Below are positions 27,099 through 36,688 of a stretch of DNA of 64,000 nt, one piece after another. The stretch is from Pseudomonas putida. Lineage in GTDB: Bacteria; Pseudomonadota; Gammaproteobacteria; Pseudomonadales; Pseudomonadaceae. Numbering within the stretch: the stretch's first letter is position 1; each line of letters starts with the position of its first letter. Location: NCBI RefSeq assembly GCF_001976065.1, contig NZ_MNAH01000005.1, positions 1 to 64,000 of the forward strand. Direction: 5' to 3'. Position numbers and translations under genes: made by a program. The notes below the pieces were generated by a model that was not told where the DNA came from, ran no database searches, and saw only the letters and a program-made list of their open reading frames with translations.

Positions 27099-28199
27099 TC
27101 AGACGTTGAAACGGAAGTGCATCACGTCGCCGTCCTTGACGATGTAGTCCTTGCCTTCCAGGCGCCATTTACCGGCTTCCTTGGTACCGGCTTCGCCCTT
27201 GTACTGGATGAAGTCGTTGTAGGCGATTACTTCGGCGCGGATGAAGCCTTTTTCGAAGTCGGTGTGGATCACGCCAGCGGCTTGTGGTGCGGTGGCACCG
27301 ACGCGTACGGTCCAGGCGCGGACTTCTTCGACACCGGCGGTGAAGTAGGTCTGCAGGTGCAGCATTTCGTAGCCGGCGCGGATCACGCGGTTCAGGCCAG
27401 GCTCTTCTAGCCCTAAGGCTTCGAGGAACATGTCTTTCTCTTCGCCGTCATCGAGCTCGGCGATTTCCGCTTCGATCTTGTTGCAGACCGGAACAACCAT
27501 GGCGCCTTCTTCTTCGGCGATGGCCCTGACCACGTCCAGGTGCGGGTTGTTCTCGAAACCGTCTTCAGCGACGTTGGCGATGTACATCACCGGCTTGGTG
27601 GTCAGCAGGTGGAAGCCCTTGATCACCGCTTTTTCGTCGGTACCCATGTTCTTCATCAGGCTGCGCGCTGGCTTGCCTTCGGTGAAGTGGGCGATCAGTT
27701 GCTCCAGCAGGCCTTTCTGGACGACGGCGTCCTTGTCACCACCCTTGGCGTTACGCGCGACTTTCTGCAGTTGTTTCTCGCAGCTGTCGAGGTCGGCGAA
27801 GATCAGTTCCAGGTCGATGATCTCGATGTCGCGTTTCGGGTCGACGCTGTTGGAGACGTGGATCACGTTCTCGTCTTCGAAGCAGCGGACCACGTGGGCG
27901 ATGGCATCGGTTTCACGGATGTTGGCCAAAAACTTGTTGCCCAGGCCTTCACCTTTCGAGGCGCCGGCCACGAGGCCCGCGATGTCGACGAATTCCATGG
28001 TGGTCGGCAGGATGCGCTTTGGGTTGACGATTTCCGCCAGGGCTTGCAGGCGCGGATCCGGCATCGGCACGATACCGCTGTTGGGTTCGATGGTGCAGAA
28101 GGGGAAGTTCTCGGCCGCGATACCGGATTTGGTCAGGGCGTTGAACAGGGTGGACTTGCCGACGTTAGGCAGGCCGACGATGCCGCAATTGAATCCCAT
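27099..28199 (-). CDS. ychF: YchF, Obg-family ATPase
   Basis: Universally conserved P-loop protein of the Obg family that prefers ATP to GTP and binds ribosomes; it is involved in oxidative-stress response. 366 residues, close to the 363 of E. coli. G1 is GLPNVGKST at residues 8-16, G3 is DIAGLVAGAS, and the degenerate G4 position reads NVAE, the hallmark of YchF. The TGS domain is at the C-terminus (HTDFEKGFIRAEVI). GAGGGGAA precedes the start. It follows pth, 22 bases apart, as in most gammaproteobacteria. Confidence 0.96.
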   Translation of the reverse strand: MGFNCGIVGLPNVGKSTLFNALTKSGIAAENFPFCTIEPNSGIVPMPDPRLQALAEIVNPKRILPTTMEFVDIAGLVAGASKGEGLGNKFLANIRETDAIAHVVRCFEDENVIHVSNSVDPKRDIEIIDLELIFADLDSCEKQLQKVARNAKGGDKDAVVQKGLLEQLIAHFTEGKPARSLMKNMGTDEKAVIKGFHLLTTKPVMYIANVAEDGFENNPHLDVVRAIAEEEGAMVVPVCNKIEAEIAELDDGEEKDMFLEALGLEEPGLNRVIRAGYEMLHLQTYFTAGVEEVRAWTVRVGATAPQAAGVIHTDFEKGFIRAEVIAYNDFIQYKGEAGTKEAGKWRLEGKDYIVKDGDVMHFRFNV

Positions 28200-28221
28200 G
28201 GTGTTTCCCCTCGGGTAAAAG

Positions 28222-28806
28222 TCAGGCCTTCTGGCTGTGCAGGTTTTTCATCGCGCGGTTCCATTCACCGGCGAGGATATCCGGCAGCACGCCGAGGGCA
28301 AAGTCGATGCTGGCATCGAGTTTTTCCTGTTCGGCGCGTGGCGCACGACCCAGGACGAAATTTGAAACCATACTGGCGACGCCCGGGTGGCCGATGCCAA
28401 GCCGCAGGCGGTAGAAAGTATTCTGATTACCCAGTTGCGCAATGATGTCGCGCAACCCGTTGTGACCGCCATGGCCGCCGCCCTGCTTGAGCTTGGCAAC
28501 GCCGGGTGGCAGGTCGAGTTCGTCATGCGCCACGAGGATTTCTTCAGGCTTGATACGGAAGAAACCGGCAAGGGCCGCTACGGCCTGGCCGCTGCGGTTC
28601 ATGTACGTGGTGGGAATCAGCAGACGAACATCCTGACCCTGGTGCGAGAAGCGCCCGGTCAGGCCGAAATATTTGCGGTCCGCCACAAGGTTCACACCTT
28701 GTGCGTTCGCGATGCGCTCAACAAAAAGGGCCCCTGCGTTATGCCGGGTCTGTTCGTATTCAGCGCCTGGATTACCCAAGCCAACGATCAGTTTAATGGC
28801 AGTCAC
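28222..28806 (-). CDS. pth: Peptidyl-tRNA hydrolase
   Basis: Releases tRNA from peptidyl-tRNAs dropped by ribosomes. 194 residues from GTG 28806 (VTAIKLIVGLGNPG), which has AAGGAAGGGG just upstream; the frame upstream of this is out of family. Catalytic residues are present: Asn in GNPG, His in TRHNAG and Asp in HDELDLP. It lies between rplY and ychF in a conserved order. Confidence 0.96.
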   Translation of the reverse strand: MTAIKLIVGLGNPGAEYEQTRHNAGALFVERIANAQGVNLVADRKYFGLTGRFSHQGQDVRLLIPTTYMNRSGQAVAALAGFFRIKPEEILVAHDELDLPPGVAKLKQGGGHGGHNGLRDIIAQLGNQNTFYRLRLGIGHPGVASMVSNFVLGRAPRAEQEKLDASIDFALGVLPDILAGEWNRAMKNLHSQKA

Positions 28807-28975
28807 GATAGGGGCCCTTCCTTGGAGTGGTGGATAACATCGCCGCAATCAGGGAAAGCGGCGAAAGTGGACGAAAATTGCTCATTTACCATGATGTAAA
28901 CTCCGCGTTCTCGCCCGCTTTCTCGCTACGTTCCAGTCCGCGATGTTACTTGATCACTCCGGCTTCACAGAGTGA

Positions 28976-29578
28976 TTACTCTGCTGCGCCTTCTTCGGTA
29001 GCTTCTGGAGCAACACGTGGAGCGTGGACGTTGGCAACAGCCTTGTCATCGCCGTGTGCCAGGGCTACGAACTCGACACCTTTAGGAGCTTTGAGGTCCG
29101 ACAGGTGAACGATGGTGCCGATTTCAGCGTTAGCCAGGTCGACTTCGATGAACTCAGGCAGATCTTTTGGCAGGCAGGAAACTTCGATCTCGGCAACAAC
29201 GTGCGAGATTTCGCCGCCTTTCTTGGTCGGTGCTTCTTCGTTGATGAAGTGCACTGGAACGATAGCGGTCAGTTTCTGGCCAGCTACTACGCGTACGAAG
29301 TCAGCGTGCATCACGTGGCCTTTGGCCGGGTGACGCTGCAGGGCTTTGATCACGACGTTCTGCTTGGTGCCACCAACGTTCAGCTCGATGATGTGGCTGT
29401 AAGCCGCTTCGTTTTCGAGCAGTTTGGCAACTTCTTTGGCCAGCATGCTGATGGATTCAGGGGCTTTGTCGCCACCGTAAACTACAGCTGGAACCAGGCT
29501 TGCGAGACGACGCAGGCGGCGGCTCGCACCTTTCCCCAGGTCGGAACGCACTTCAGCATTCAGAGTAAAATCGTTCAT
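28976..29578 (-). CDS. rplY: 50S ribosomal protein L25, CTC form
   Basis: 5S-rRNA-binding protein of the large subunit. 200 residues: an N-terminal L25 domain (MNDFTLNAEVRSDLGKGASRRLR ... about 1-95) plus a C-terminal CTC-type beta domain (about 100-190), longer than the 94-residue E. coli L25 but usual in Pseudomonas. The C-terminus is acidic (EATEEGAAE). ATG 29578 is used; the eight residues upstream are not family-like. Confidence 0.96.
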   Translation of the reverse strand: MNDFTLNAEVRSDLGKGASRRLRRLASLVPAVVYGGDKAPESISMLAKEVAKLLENEAAYSHIIELNVGGTKQNVVIKALQRHPAKGHVMHADFVRVVAGQKLTAIVPVHFINEEAPTKKGGEISHVVAEIEVSCLPKDLPEFIEVDLANAEIGTIVHLSDLKAPKGVEFVALAHGDDKAVANVHAPRVAPEATEEGAAE

Positions 29579-29643
29579 GTTGTATCTCCAAAATAACCAC
29601 ACTCGCCCCAGCGTTTGCGACCAGCGCTAAAGGCGATATGGGC

Positions 29644-29687
29644 AAAAAAGCCCCGCCCCGACAGGAATGCCGGGGCGGGGCGCTTTT
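29644..29687 (-). terminator. Terminator after prs
   Basis: GCCCCGCCCCG and CGGGGCGGGGC pair around a 10-base loop; the minus strand ends in six Us. It separates prs from rplY, so rplY-pth-ychF probably have their own promoter or depend on readthrough. Confidence 0.88.
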
Positions 29688-29720
29688 CGTCAACGAGACA
29701 TTTCGAGAAGGGCAGGGCCC

Positions 29721-30662
29721 TTAGCGGAACATCGCGCTGATCGATTCTTCATTGCTGATGCGGCGGACCGCCTCGGCAACAACCGGTGCGATATCCAGTT
29801 GACGGATACGCGCACAGGCTTGTGCTGCAGCGGACAGCGGGATGGTGTTGGTCACCACCAGCTCGTCCAGCACGGAATTTTCAATGTTTTCGATCGCCCG
29901 ACCCGACAGCACAGGGTGCGTGCAGTAGGCGAAAACCTTGGCAGCGCCATGCTCTTTCAAGGCCTTGGCCGCGTGGCACAGGGTGCCGGCGGTATCGACC
30001 ATGTCATCGACCAGAATACAGGTACGCCCTTCGACATCACCGATGATATGCATCACTTCAGAGTGATTGGCTTTCTCACGGCGTTTGTCGATGATCCCGA
30101 GGTCCACGCCCAGGGATTTGGCAACGGCACGTGCACGCACGACGCCACCAATGTCCGGGGACACGATCATCAGGTTTTCGAAGCGCTGATCTTCAATGTC
30201 ATCCACCAGAACCGGGGAGCCGTAGATGTTATCTACCGGAATATCGAAGAAACCCTGGATTTGGTCAGCATGCAGATCAACCGTGAGAACACGGTCGATG
30301 CCGACTACGGTAAGCATGTCAGCGACGACTTTCGCGCTGATAGCCACACGTGCGGAACGCGGACGGCGATCCTGACGGGCATAACCAAAGTAAGGAATAA
30401 CAGCAGTGATACGAGTAGCCGAGGAGCGGCGGAAGGCATCAGCCATCACTACCAGTTCCATGAGGTTATCGTTGGTCGGGGCGCAAGTCGGCTGAATAAT
30501 GAAGACATCTTTACCGCGGACGTTTTCATTGATCTCGGCTGTAATTTCGCCGTCGGAGAATTTACCGACAGAGATGTCACCGAGAGGGATATGCAGCTGA
30601 CGTACGACACGCCGAGCCAGATCGGGGTTAGCATTCCCCGTAAAGACCATCATCTTGGACAC
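29721..30662 (-). CDS. prs: Ribose-phosphate pyrophosphokinase
   Basis: Makes PRPP from ribose 5-phosphate and ATP for purine, pyrimidine, His, Trp and NAD synthesis. 313 residues, normal. The PRPP-binding loop LVDDMVDTAGTL, the ATP-site segment YFGYARQDRR and the flexible loop KRREKANHSEV are present. Start is GTG 30662 (VSKMMVFTGNANPDLA); ATG 30653 is possible. tRNA-Gln lies 45 bases upstream in the same direction. Confidence 0.96.
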   Translation of the reverse strand: MSKMMVFTGNANPDLARRVVRQLHIPLGDISVGKFSDGEITAEINENVRGKDVFIIQPTCAPTNDNLMELVVMADAFRRSSATRITAVIPYFGYARQDRRPRSARVAISAKVVADMLTVVGIDRVLTVDLHADQIQGFFDIPVDNIYGSPVLVDDIEDQRFENLMIVSPDIGGVVRARAVAKSLGVDLGIIDKRREKANHSEVMHIIGDVEGRTCILVDDMVDTAGTLCHAAKALKEHGAAKVFAYCTHPVLSGRAIENIENSVLDELVVTNTIPLSAAAQACARIRQLDIAPVVAEAVRRISNEESISAMFR

Positions 30663-30707
30663 GCGCAGTACCTAGAGGCTGAGGGTAACCTGGATGAGTA
30701 TAGAAAA

Positions 30708-30782
30708 TGGCAGGGGCGGCTGGATTCGAACCAACGCATGGCAGGATCAAAACCTGCTGCCTTACCGCTTGGCGACGCCCCT
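30708..30782 (-). tRNA. tRNA-Gln (UUG)
   Basis: 75-base cloverleaf with encoded CCA. Acceptor AGGGGCG pairs with CGCCCCT; anticodon loop TTTTGAT gives UUG; T arm GTTGGTTCGAATCCAGC. It lies between ispE and prs on the same strand, as in other Pseudomonas, so it is probably processed from the ispE-prs transcript. Confidence 0.95.
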
Positions 30783-30818
30783 GTATCTGTTGCAACGATT
30801 ACCCAGTAATCGGTTCCT

Positions 30819-31670
30819 TTAGAGCAGACTTTGCAGCTTGCGATGCAACATCGAAATGTTGCTTCCTTTGGCTACAAACCCTGTAAGGGTCTCTGTAAGA
30901 AGGGCCGAGACTTTATCAGCTTCAGCTTTGCTTGGGAAGCCCCCAAACACACAACTTCCAGTTCCGGTGAGTTTTGCTTCGGTAAATTTACCTAACAAAT
31001 TCAATGCGTTACGTACCTCTGGATAACGCCTTGCTACCACCGGCAAGCAGTCATTTCGACTGTTTCCCTTGGGAACGGGGCGCACTTTAATGGGCGGCGT
31101 GTTACGTGTCAACAACGGATCAGAAAAAATTTCTGCCGTACTTACAGAGACTTGCGGCACCAGCACCAGATACCAGGGTTCTTCAGGGTCGACAGGGGTC
31201 AGTTTTTCCCCCACGCCCTCGGCGAAAGCCGCATGCCCGCGCACGAAAACCGGAACGTCGGCTCCCAGTGACAGGCCCAGCGCGGCCAGCCGATCCTCAT
31301 CCCAACCCAGTTGCCAGAGGTGGTTGAGGCCGAGCAGGGTGGTGGCGGCATTCGAACTGCCGCCGCCAATGCCGCCGCCCATGGGCAGGACTTTGTCGAT
31401 CCAGATATCAATACCGAGCGAACAGCCGGATTGCTCCTGAAGTTTTTTCGCGGCCTTGACGATCAGGTTGCTGTCGTGGGGGACACCGTCGAACTCGGTG
31501 TGCAGGCAAATGACGCCGTCGTCGCGCACGGCGAAGGTGATTTCGTCGCCGTAGTCGAGAAACTGAAACAGCGTTTGCAACTCGTGGTAGCCGTCTTCAC
31601 GGCGACCCAGAATGTGCAGCATCAAATTGAGTTTGGCCGGCGAAGGCAGGGTCAGGCGATTGGCTGGCAT
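30819..31670 (-). CDS. ispE: 4-diphosphocytidyl-2-C-methyl-D-erythritol kinase
   Basis: GHMP kinase of the MEP isoprenoid pathway. 283 residues from ATG 31670 (MPANRLTLPSPAKLNLMLHI). The ATP loop PMGGGIGGGSSNAAT and the C-terminal LTGTGSCVFG are diagnostic. It begins 1 base after the lolB stop, which suggests coupling; the lolB-ispE-tRNA-Gln-prs order is conserved in gammaproteobacteria. Confidence 0.96.
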   Translation of the reverse strand: MPANRLTLPSPAKLNLMLHILGRREDGYHELQTLFQFLDYGDEITFAVRDDGVICLHTEFDGVPHDSNLIVKAAKKLQEQSGCSLGIDIWIDKVLPMGGGIGGGSSNAATTLLGLNHLWQLGWDEDRLAALGLSLGADVPVFVRGHAAFAEGVGEKLTPVDPEEPWYLVLVPQVSVSTAEIFSDPLLTRNTPPIKVRPVPKGNSRNDCLPVVARRYPEVRNALNLLGKFTEAKLTGTGSCVFGGFPSKAEADKVSALLTETLTGFVAKGSNISMLHRKLQSLL

Positions 31671-31671
31671 G

Positions 31672-32289
31672 TCACTGTCCCAACTTTCGCGGTTGCCAGG
31701 CCTTGATGACCAGCGTGACATCCAGGTCGGTGCCGTGCAGTTTGATCCGCTCGGGTAGCCAGTAGCCGTTTTGCTCGGTGTAGGCCGTGTATTGGACCTG
31801 CCAGCCGTCCTGTTCGAGGCTGGCCAGGCGACTGTCGCCATCGAGGGTCAAACGGCTTTTGCTGTCTGGAGCCGGGAGTCCGCGGACCCACCAGGCCAGG
31901 TTGGAAACCGGCAGCTTCCAGCCAAGCTGCTCTTCGAGCAGGGCATCCGGGGAGGTCGCTTCGTAGCGACCCTGGTTGGCGACCTCCAGGGAAACCTTGC
32001 CCGGGCGCCCGGTCAGGCGAGCCGCGCCGCGACCCAAGGGACCGGAAAGGCGAATGTCGTAGTAATCCTGACGTTGCAGCCAGAACAGCGTGCCGCTGCC
32101 GGAATCTTTTGGCGCACGGATACCGATCTTGCCGTCGATCTGCCAGCCATCAAGGCTCGCGAGCTGCTGTTTGTGCTCGCGCCATTGGGTCGGATCTCCG
32201 TGGCCCTCGACCGATTCGCGGGCACCGAAGCCCGCGCAACCGGCGAGCAGGGTGATGAAACTGAAAACGATAAGGTGGCGCAAAAACAT
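31672..32289 (-). CDS. lolB: Outer-membrane lipoprotein LolB
   Basis: Receives lipoproteins from LolA and inserts them into the outer membrane. 205 residues, itself a lipoprotein: signal MFLRHLIVFSFITLLAGC with lipobox LAGC. The body has the WQIDGKIGIRAPKDSGSGTLFW strand typical of LolB and the WWVRGLPAPD segment. It follows the TPR lipoprotein gene by 4 bases. Confidence 0.95.
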   Translation of the reverse strand: MFLRHLIVFSFITLLAGCAGFGARESVEGHGDPTQWREHKQQLASLDGWQIDGKIGIRAPKDSGSGTLFWLQRQDYYDIRLSGPLGRGAARLTGRPGKVSLEVANQGRYEATSPDALLEEQLGWKLPVSNLAWWVRGLPAPDSKSRLTLDGDSRLASLEQDGWQVQYTAYTEQNGYWLPERIKLHGTDLDVTLVIKAWQPRKLGQ

Positions 32290-32293
32290 AATC

Positions 32294-34018
32294 TTAAAGA
32301 GTCTCTGATCCGGTCAGGCGCTTGATGGTGCCGCGCAGGGTTGGGCTGTCGGGTTGTTCCTTGAGGAATTTGCCCCAGATTTGCCGAGCTTCGCTTTGCT
32401 TGCCATTGGCCCACAGGACTTCGCCTAGATGAGCGGCGACTTCCTGGTCGGGGAAACGCTCCAGGGCCTGGCGCAGCAGGCGCTCGGCTTCGTCGAGATT
32501 GCCCATGCGGTAATTCACCCAGCCGAGGCTGTCGAGAACCGCCGGGTCTTCCGGACTGATTTGGTGCGCTTGCTCGATCAGGGCCTTGGCTTCGGCGTAA
32601 CGCGTCGTCCGGTCAGACAGGGTATAGCCGAGGGCGTTCAGTGCCATGGCATTGTCCGGGTCGCGCTTGATGATCAGGCGCAGGTCTTTTTCCATCTGGG
32701 CCAGGTCGTTGCGTTTTTCTGCCTGCATGGCGCGGGTGTACAGCAGGTTCAAATCGTCCGGGTATTGTTGCAGTGCTTGCTCCAGGACTTTCCAGGCCTT
32801 GTCCCCCTGTTTGTTGGCAGACAGGGTTTCGGCTTCGATCAGGTACAACTGGATCACGTAGTCCGGCTGCTCGTCGCGTTGGGCCGCGAGTCGTTTTTGC
32901 GCTTCGGCGGTCCTGCCGTTGCTCATCAGGATATCGGCCTGGCGCAGTTGCGCCGGCAGGTAATCGTTGCCCGGCCCGACCTTGGCGTACTCGATCAGCG
33001 CGCCTTGTGGATCGTTGCGTTCTTCGGCGATGCGCCCCAGGTTCAGGTGGGCCGAGTCGACGTGGCTGTCACGGGCGATCAGGTCTTCGAGGTAACCCTT
33101 GGCCTCGTCCCAGGCCTTGGCCTCCAGGCAGACGAGCGCCAGTGAATATCGCAGGTCGTCGTCTTCCGGGTATTGCTGCACCAGGCTTGAGAACTCGGCC
33201 TTGGCGTCGTCCATGCGGTCCTGTTCGACCAGCATGCGCGCATAGGTCAGGCGCAGGCGCTTGTCTTCCGGGTATTTGCGGATGCTTTTTTGCAGCAGCG
33301 GCAAGGCTTCGTCACCGCGATCCAGCGATTGCAGCAGGCGCGCGCGCAGCAGGATCGGGGCGATTTCGCCGTCGTCCGGCGGATTGTCTTCCAACAGGGT
33401 CAGCGCACCTTTGGTGTCGCCATCTTGCTGCAGCAGCAAGGCCTTGCCAAAAATCAGCTGGCCGTTGTTCGGGTGGCGCTGCAACAGACGGTCGAAACTT
33501 TTCATCAGGCCGTTGCGCGTGTCCTGGTCGGTATCGGCCGCAGACAGTGCGAGGAAGTCGAAATGGGTATCGCCCTTGCCTTGCAGCACTTTTTCCATAT
33601 AGACCATGGAGTCGTCATAGCGCCCGGCGCGCGCCAGTTGCACGGCGGCGGCCCGCTGGGCCTCAAGGTCGTCCGGAGCGTTCCTGGCCCAGATCAGTGC
33701 CGTATCCAGGGCGGCCTGGTCGGCGCCCAGGTACTCGGCAATGCGGAATGCCCGCTCGGAAATGCCCGGATCCTGGGTGTTGATGGCCTGGGTCACGTAG
33801 TTGTCCAGGGCGATATCGAAACGATTGCGCTGGCCAGCCAGTTCCGCACTCAGCAGGCTGAAGACGGTGTCTTCGCTGAATGAGCTGTAGACCTTGGGCT
33901 TTTCAGGGGCCGCAGTGGTGTCTTCGACCGGCGACGGGTCGTCCGTCGAAGCGGGGCCCAGGGCCTGGCAGCCGCTGAGAAAGACAAGGGCGAGGAGCAA
34001 CGCGGAGGATCTATTCAT
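32294..34018 (-). CDS. TPR-repeat lipoprotein
   Basis: 574 residues, lipoprotein signal with lipobox LSGC (about residue 17), then an acidic linker and roughly a dozen tetratricopeptide repeats (for example YPDDLNLLYTRAMQAEKRNDL and SPEDPAVLDSLGWVNYRMGN). It is first in the operon before lolB and ispE, a place it keeps in other pseudomonads. A scaffold role at the outer membrane is likely; no enzyme motif is visible. Confidence 0.88.
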   Translation of the reverse strand: MNRSSALLLALVFLSGCQALGPASTDDPSPVEDTTAAPEKPKVYSSFSEDTVFSLLSAELAGQRNRFDIALDNYVTQAINTQDPGISERAFRIAEYLGADQAALDTALIWARNAPDDLEAQRAAAVQLARAGRYDDSMVYMEKVLQGKGDTHFDFLALSAADTDQDTRNGLMKSFDRLLQRHPNNGQLIFGKALLLQQDGDTKGALTLLEDNPPDDGEIAPILLRARLLQSLDRGDEALPLLQKSIRKYPEDKRLRLTYARMLVEQDRMDDAKAEFSSLVQQYPEDDDLRYSLALVCLEAKAWDEAKGYLEDLIARDSHVDSAHLNLGRIAEERNDPQGALIEYAKVGPGNDYLPAQLRQADILMSNGRTAEAQKRLAAQRDEQPDYVIQLYLIEAETLSANKQGDKAWKVLEQALQQYPDDLNLLYTRAMQAEKRNDLAQMEKDLRLIIKRDPDNAMALNALGYTLSDRTTRYAEAKALIEQAHQISPEDPAVLDSLGWVNYRMGNLDEAERLLRQALERFPDQEVAAHLGEVLWANGKQSEARQIWGKFLKEQPDSPTLRGTIKRLTGSETL

Positions 34019-34319
34019 ATAGGAAAAGGACGACTAACCTGCGGTCGGATCATCATGACACAAGCGTTCGGCCAAACATAACCGGGCAGGCATTTTCCCG
34101 TGGACGCAGGTCGTTGTAGGCGCTGGCTTGCCAGCGAAGACGCCCTGAAGGCCAACGCAAGGCGTCAGGACGCCTTCGCTGGCAAGCCAGTTCCTGCACT
34201 AAACGAGAATCGCTCGCAATCCGCGACATCGCCTACCAGGTCAATAGATATCGAGTAGTTGTCCTCGATGTGTCGAAGTAGGACAATTGCCGGCTTCACG
34301 TCACCACCAGCGACCTTGA
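34019..34319. other. Divergent intergenic region (TPR gene / hemA)
   Basis: 301 bases without a gene between the divergently transcribed TPR-lipoprotein operon and the hemA operon. It holds a REP doublet (34113-34199) and, nearer hemA, a 7-bp inverted repeat TTGTCCT ... AGGACAA with a 14-base spacer (34259-34286), 33 bases before the hemA start. I see no convincing ORF or RNA gene. Confidence 0.6.
34113..34199. repeat. REP inverted pair (GGCTTGCCAGC class)
   Basis: GTAGGCGCTGGCTTGCCAGCG and its inverse (CGCTGGCAAGCCAGTTCCTGC) surround a GACGCC...GGCGTC stem, forming one long hairpin. This is a different REP subtype from those elsewhere in the window (TGGCTTGCCA rather than GGCTTGCCC or AGCCTGCT). 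Confidence 0.75.
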
Positions 34320-35609
34320 ATGGCCTTCCTTGCACTCGGTATTAACCACAAGACTGCTTCAGTAGACGTCCGCGAGCGCGTGGCCTTTACCCCTGAGCAG
34401 CTGGTTGAGGCCTTGCAGCAGCTCTGCCGACTCACCGACAGCCGCGAAGCTGCGATCCTCTCCACCTGCAATCGCAGTGAACTCTATATAGAACAGGATC
34501 ACCTGTCGGCGGATACCGTGCTGCGCTGGCTGGCCGAATATCATCATTTGAGCTTCGATGAGCTGCGCGCGAGTGCTTATGTGTACGAAGACGATGCGGC
34601 AGTTCGTCACATGATGCGAGTCGCCTCCGGGCTCGATTCGCTGGTGTTGGGCGAACCGCAGATCCTCGGCCAGATGAAATCGGCCTATGCCGTGGCTCGC
34701 GAAGCCGGCACCATCGGTCCGCTGCTCGGCAGGCTGTTCCAGGCGACATTCAATTCTGCCAAGCAAGTGCGCACCGACACCGCCATTGGCGAGAACCCGG
34801 TGTCGGTGGCCTTTGCCGCGGTGAGCCTGGCCAAACAGATTTTCAGTGACCTGCAACGCAGTCAGGCGTTGCTGATCGGCGCTGGCGAAACCATTACCCT
34901 GGTCGCCCGCCACCTGCATGACCTGGGCGTGAAGCGTATCGTGGTCGCCAACCGCACGCTGGAGCGCGCGAGCATCCTGGCCGAGCAGTTCGGCGCCCAT
35001 GCCGTGCTGCTGTCGGACATTCCCGCGGAGCTGGTGCGCAGCGACATCGTCATCAGCTCCACCGCCAGCCAGTTGCCGATCCTTGGCAAGGGTGCTGTTG
35101 AAAGCGCTCTGAAACTGCGCAAGCACAAACCGATCTTCATGGTCGATATCGCCGTCCCGCGTGATATCGAGCCAGAAGTCGGCGAGTTGGACGACGTCTA
35201 CCTGTACAGCGTCGACGATCTCCACGAAGTGGTCGCCGAGAACCTCAAGAGTCGCCAGGGGGCAGCCCAGGCGGCGGAAGAGATGGTCTCGATCGGCGCT
35301 GAAGATTTCATGGTGCGCCTTCGCGAACTGGCGGCGGTGGATGTGCTCAAGGCCTATCGTCAACAGAGCGAACGCTTGCGCGACGAAGAATTGCAAAAAG
35401 CCCAGCGCATGTTGGCCAACGGTAGCAGCGCCGAAGAGGTGCTGGTGCAATTGGCGCGTGGCCTGACCAATAAACTCTTGCACGCACCGAGCGTGCAGTT
35501 GAAAAAGCTCTCTGCCGAAGGTCGCCTCGATGCGCTGGCGATGGCCCAGGAACTCTTTGCCCTCGGTGAGGGCTCATCGGATAGCTTTTCGGATAAGAAA
35601 CCGCAATGA
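34320..35609 (+). CDS. hemA: Glutamyl-tRNA reductase
   Basis: First committed step of C5-pathway tetrapyrrole synthesis: glutamyl-tRNA to glutamate-1-semialdehyde. 429 residues. The catalytic Cys is in ILSTCNRSELY (near residue 50); the NADPH-binding GAGETITLVARHL segment and the C-terminal dimerisation helices follow. Starts MAFLALGINHKTASVDVRE. Its last bases overlap prfA (ATGA). Haem-regulated N-terminal degradation known in enterics cannot be judged here. Confidence 0.96.
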   Translation: MAFLALGINHKTASVDVRERVAFTPEQLVEALQQLCRLTDSREAAILSTCNRSELYIEQDHLSADTVLRWLAEYHHLSFDELRASAYVYEDDAAVRHMMRVASGLDSLVLGEPQILGQMKSAYAVAREAGTIGPLLGRLFQATFNSAKQVRTDTAIGENPVSVAFAAVSLAKQIFSDLQRSQALLIGAGETITLVARHLHDLGVKRIVVANRTLERASILAEQFGAHAVLLSDIPAELVRSDIVISSTASQLPILGKGAVESALKLRKHKPIFMVDIAVPRDIEPEVGELDDVYLYSVDDLHEVVAENLKSRQGAAQAAEEMVSIGAEDFMVRLRELAAVDVLKAYRQQSERLRDEELQKAQRMLANGSSAEEVLVQLARGLTNKLLHAPSVQLKKLSAEGRLDALAMAQELFALGEGSSDSFSDKKPQ

Positions 35610-36688
35610 AAGCGTCACTGCTCAATAAGCTGGACATCCTCCAGGACCGTTTCGAGGAATTGACCGCCTTGCTTGGCGATGGCGAGGTCATTTCCGATCA
35701 GAACAAATTCCGCGCCTATTCCAAGGAGTACGCGGAAGTCGAGCCGATCGTCGAAACCTATAAACAGCTGCTTAAAGTGCAGGGAGACCTCGAAGGCGCC
35801 CAGGCCTTGCTCAAGGACAGCGACCCGGACATGCGCGAAATGGCCGTGGAAGAAGTCCGCGAAGCCAAGGAGCGCCTGGTCGAACTGGAAGCCAGTCTGC
35901 AACGCATGTTGCTGCCCAAGGACCCGAACGACGGGCGCAACGTGTTCCTCGAAATCCGCGCGGGCACCGGCGGCGACGAAGCGGCGATTTTCTCCGGCGA
36001 CCTGTTCCGCATGTATTCGCGTTATGCCGAGCGGCGCGGCTGGCGGGTGGAGATCCTTTCGGAAAACGAGGGTGAGCACGGCGGCTACAAGGAAGTCATC
36101 GCGCGAGTCGAGGGCGACAACGTCTACGGCAAGCTGAAGTTCGAGTCCGGTGCTCACCGCGTGCAACGTGTGCCCGCGACCGAGTCCCAGGGCCGCATCC
36201 ACACGTCGGCCTGCACCGTGGCAGTATTGCCCGAGCCGGACGAACAGGAAGCGATCGAGATCAATCCGGCAGACTTGCGCATCGATACCTATCGTTCTTC
36301 CGGTGCGGGTGGTCAGCACGTGAACAAGACCGATTCGGCGATCCGCATCACGCACTTGCCGTCTGGCATCGTGGTCGAGTGCCAGGAAGAACGTTCGCAG
36401 CACAAGAACCGCGCCCGGGCCATGTCCTGGCTGTCGGCCAAGCTCAACGACCAGCAAACCAGTGCCGCGGCCAATGCCATCGCCAGTGAGCGTAAATTGC
36501 TGGTGGGCTCGGGGGATCGCTCCGAACGTATCCGTACCTACAACTTTGCCCAGGGCCGGGTCACCGACCACCGGGTCAACCTGACGCTGTACTCGCTCGA
36601 CGAAATCCTCGCCGGGGGTGTCGATGCGGTGATCGAGCCGTTGCTGGCCGAGTACCAGGCCGATCAACTGGCAGCGATAGGTGAATAA
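35606..36688 (+). CDS. prfA: Peptide chain release factor 1
   Basis: Recognises UAA and UAG stops. 360 residues. The codon-reading tripeptide PAT (VPATESQGRIHTS) and the catalytic GGQ (GAGGQHVNKTDSA) are present. It overlaps hemA by 4 bases and is followed without a gap by prmC, which methylates this very GGQ glutamine. Confidence 0.97.
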   Translation: MKASLLNKLDILQDRFEELTALLGDGEVISDQNKFRAYSKEYAEVEPIVETYKQLLKVQGDLEGAQALLKDSDPDMREMAVEEVREAKERLVELEASLQRMLLPKDPNDGRNVFLEIRAGTGGDEAAIFSGDLFRMYSRYAERRGWRVEILSENEGEHGGYKEVIARVEGDNVYGKLKFESGAHRVQRVPATESQGRIHTSACTVAVLPEPDEQEAIEINPADLRIDTYRSSGAGGQHVNKTDSAIRITHLPSGIVVECQEERSQHKNRARAMSWLSAKLNDQQTSAAANAIASERKLLVGSGDRSERIRTYNFAQGRVTDHRVNLTLYSLDEILAGGVDAVIEPLLAEYQADQLAAIGE

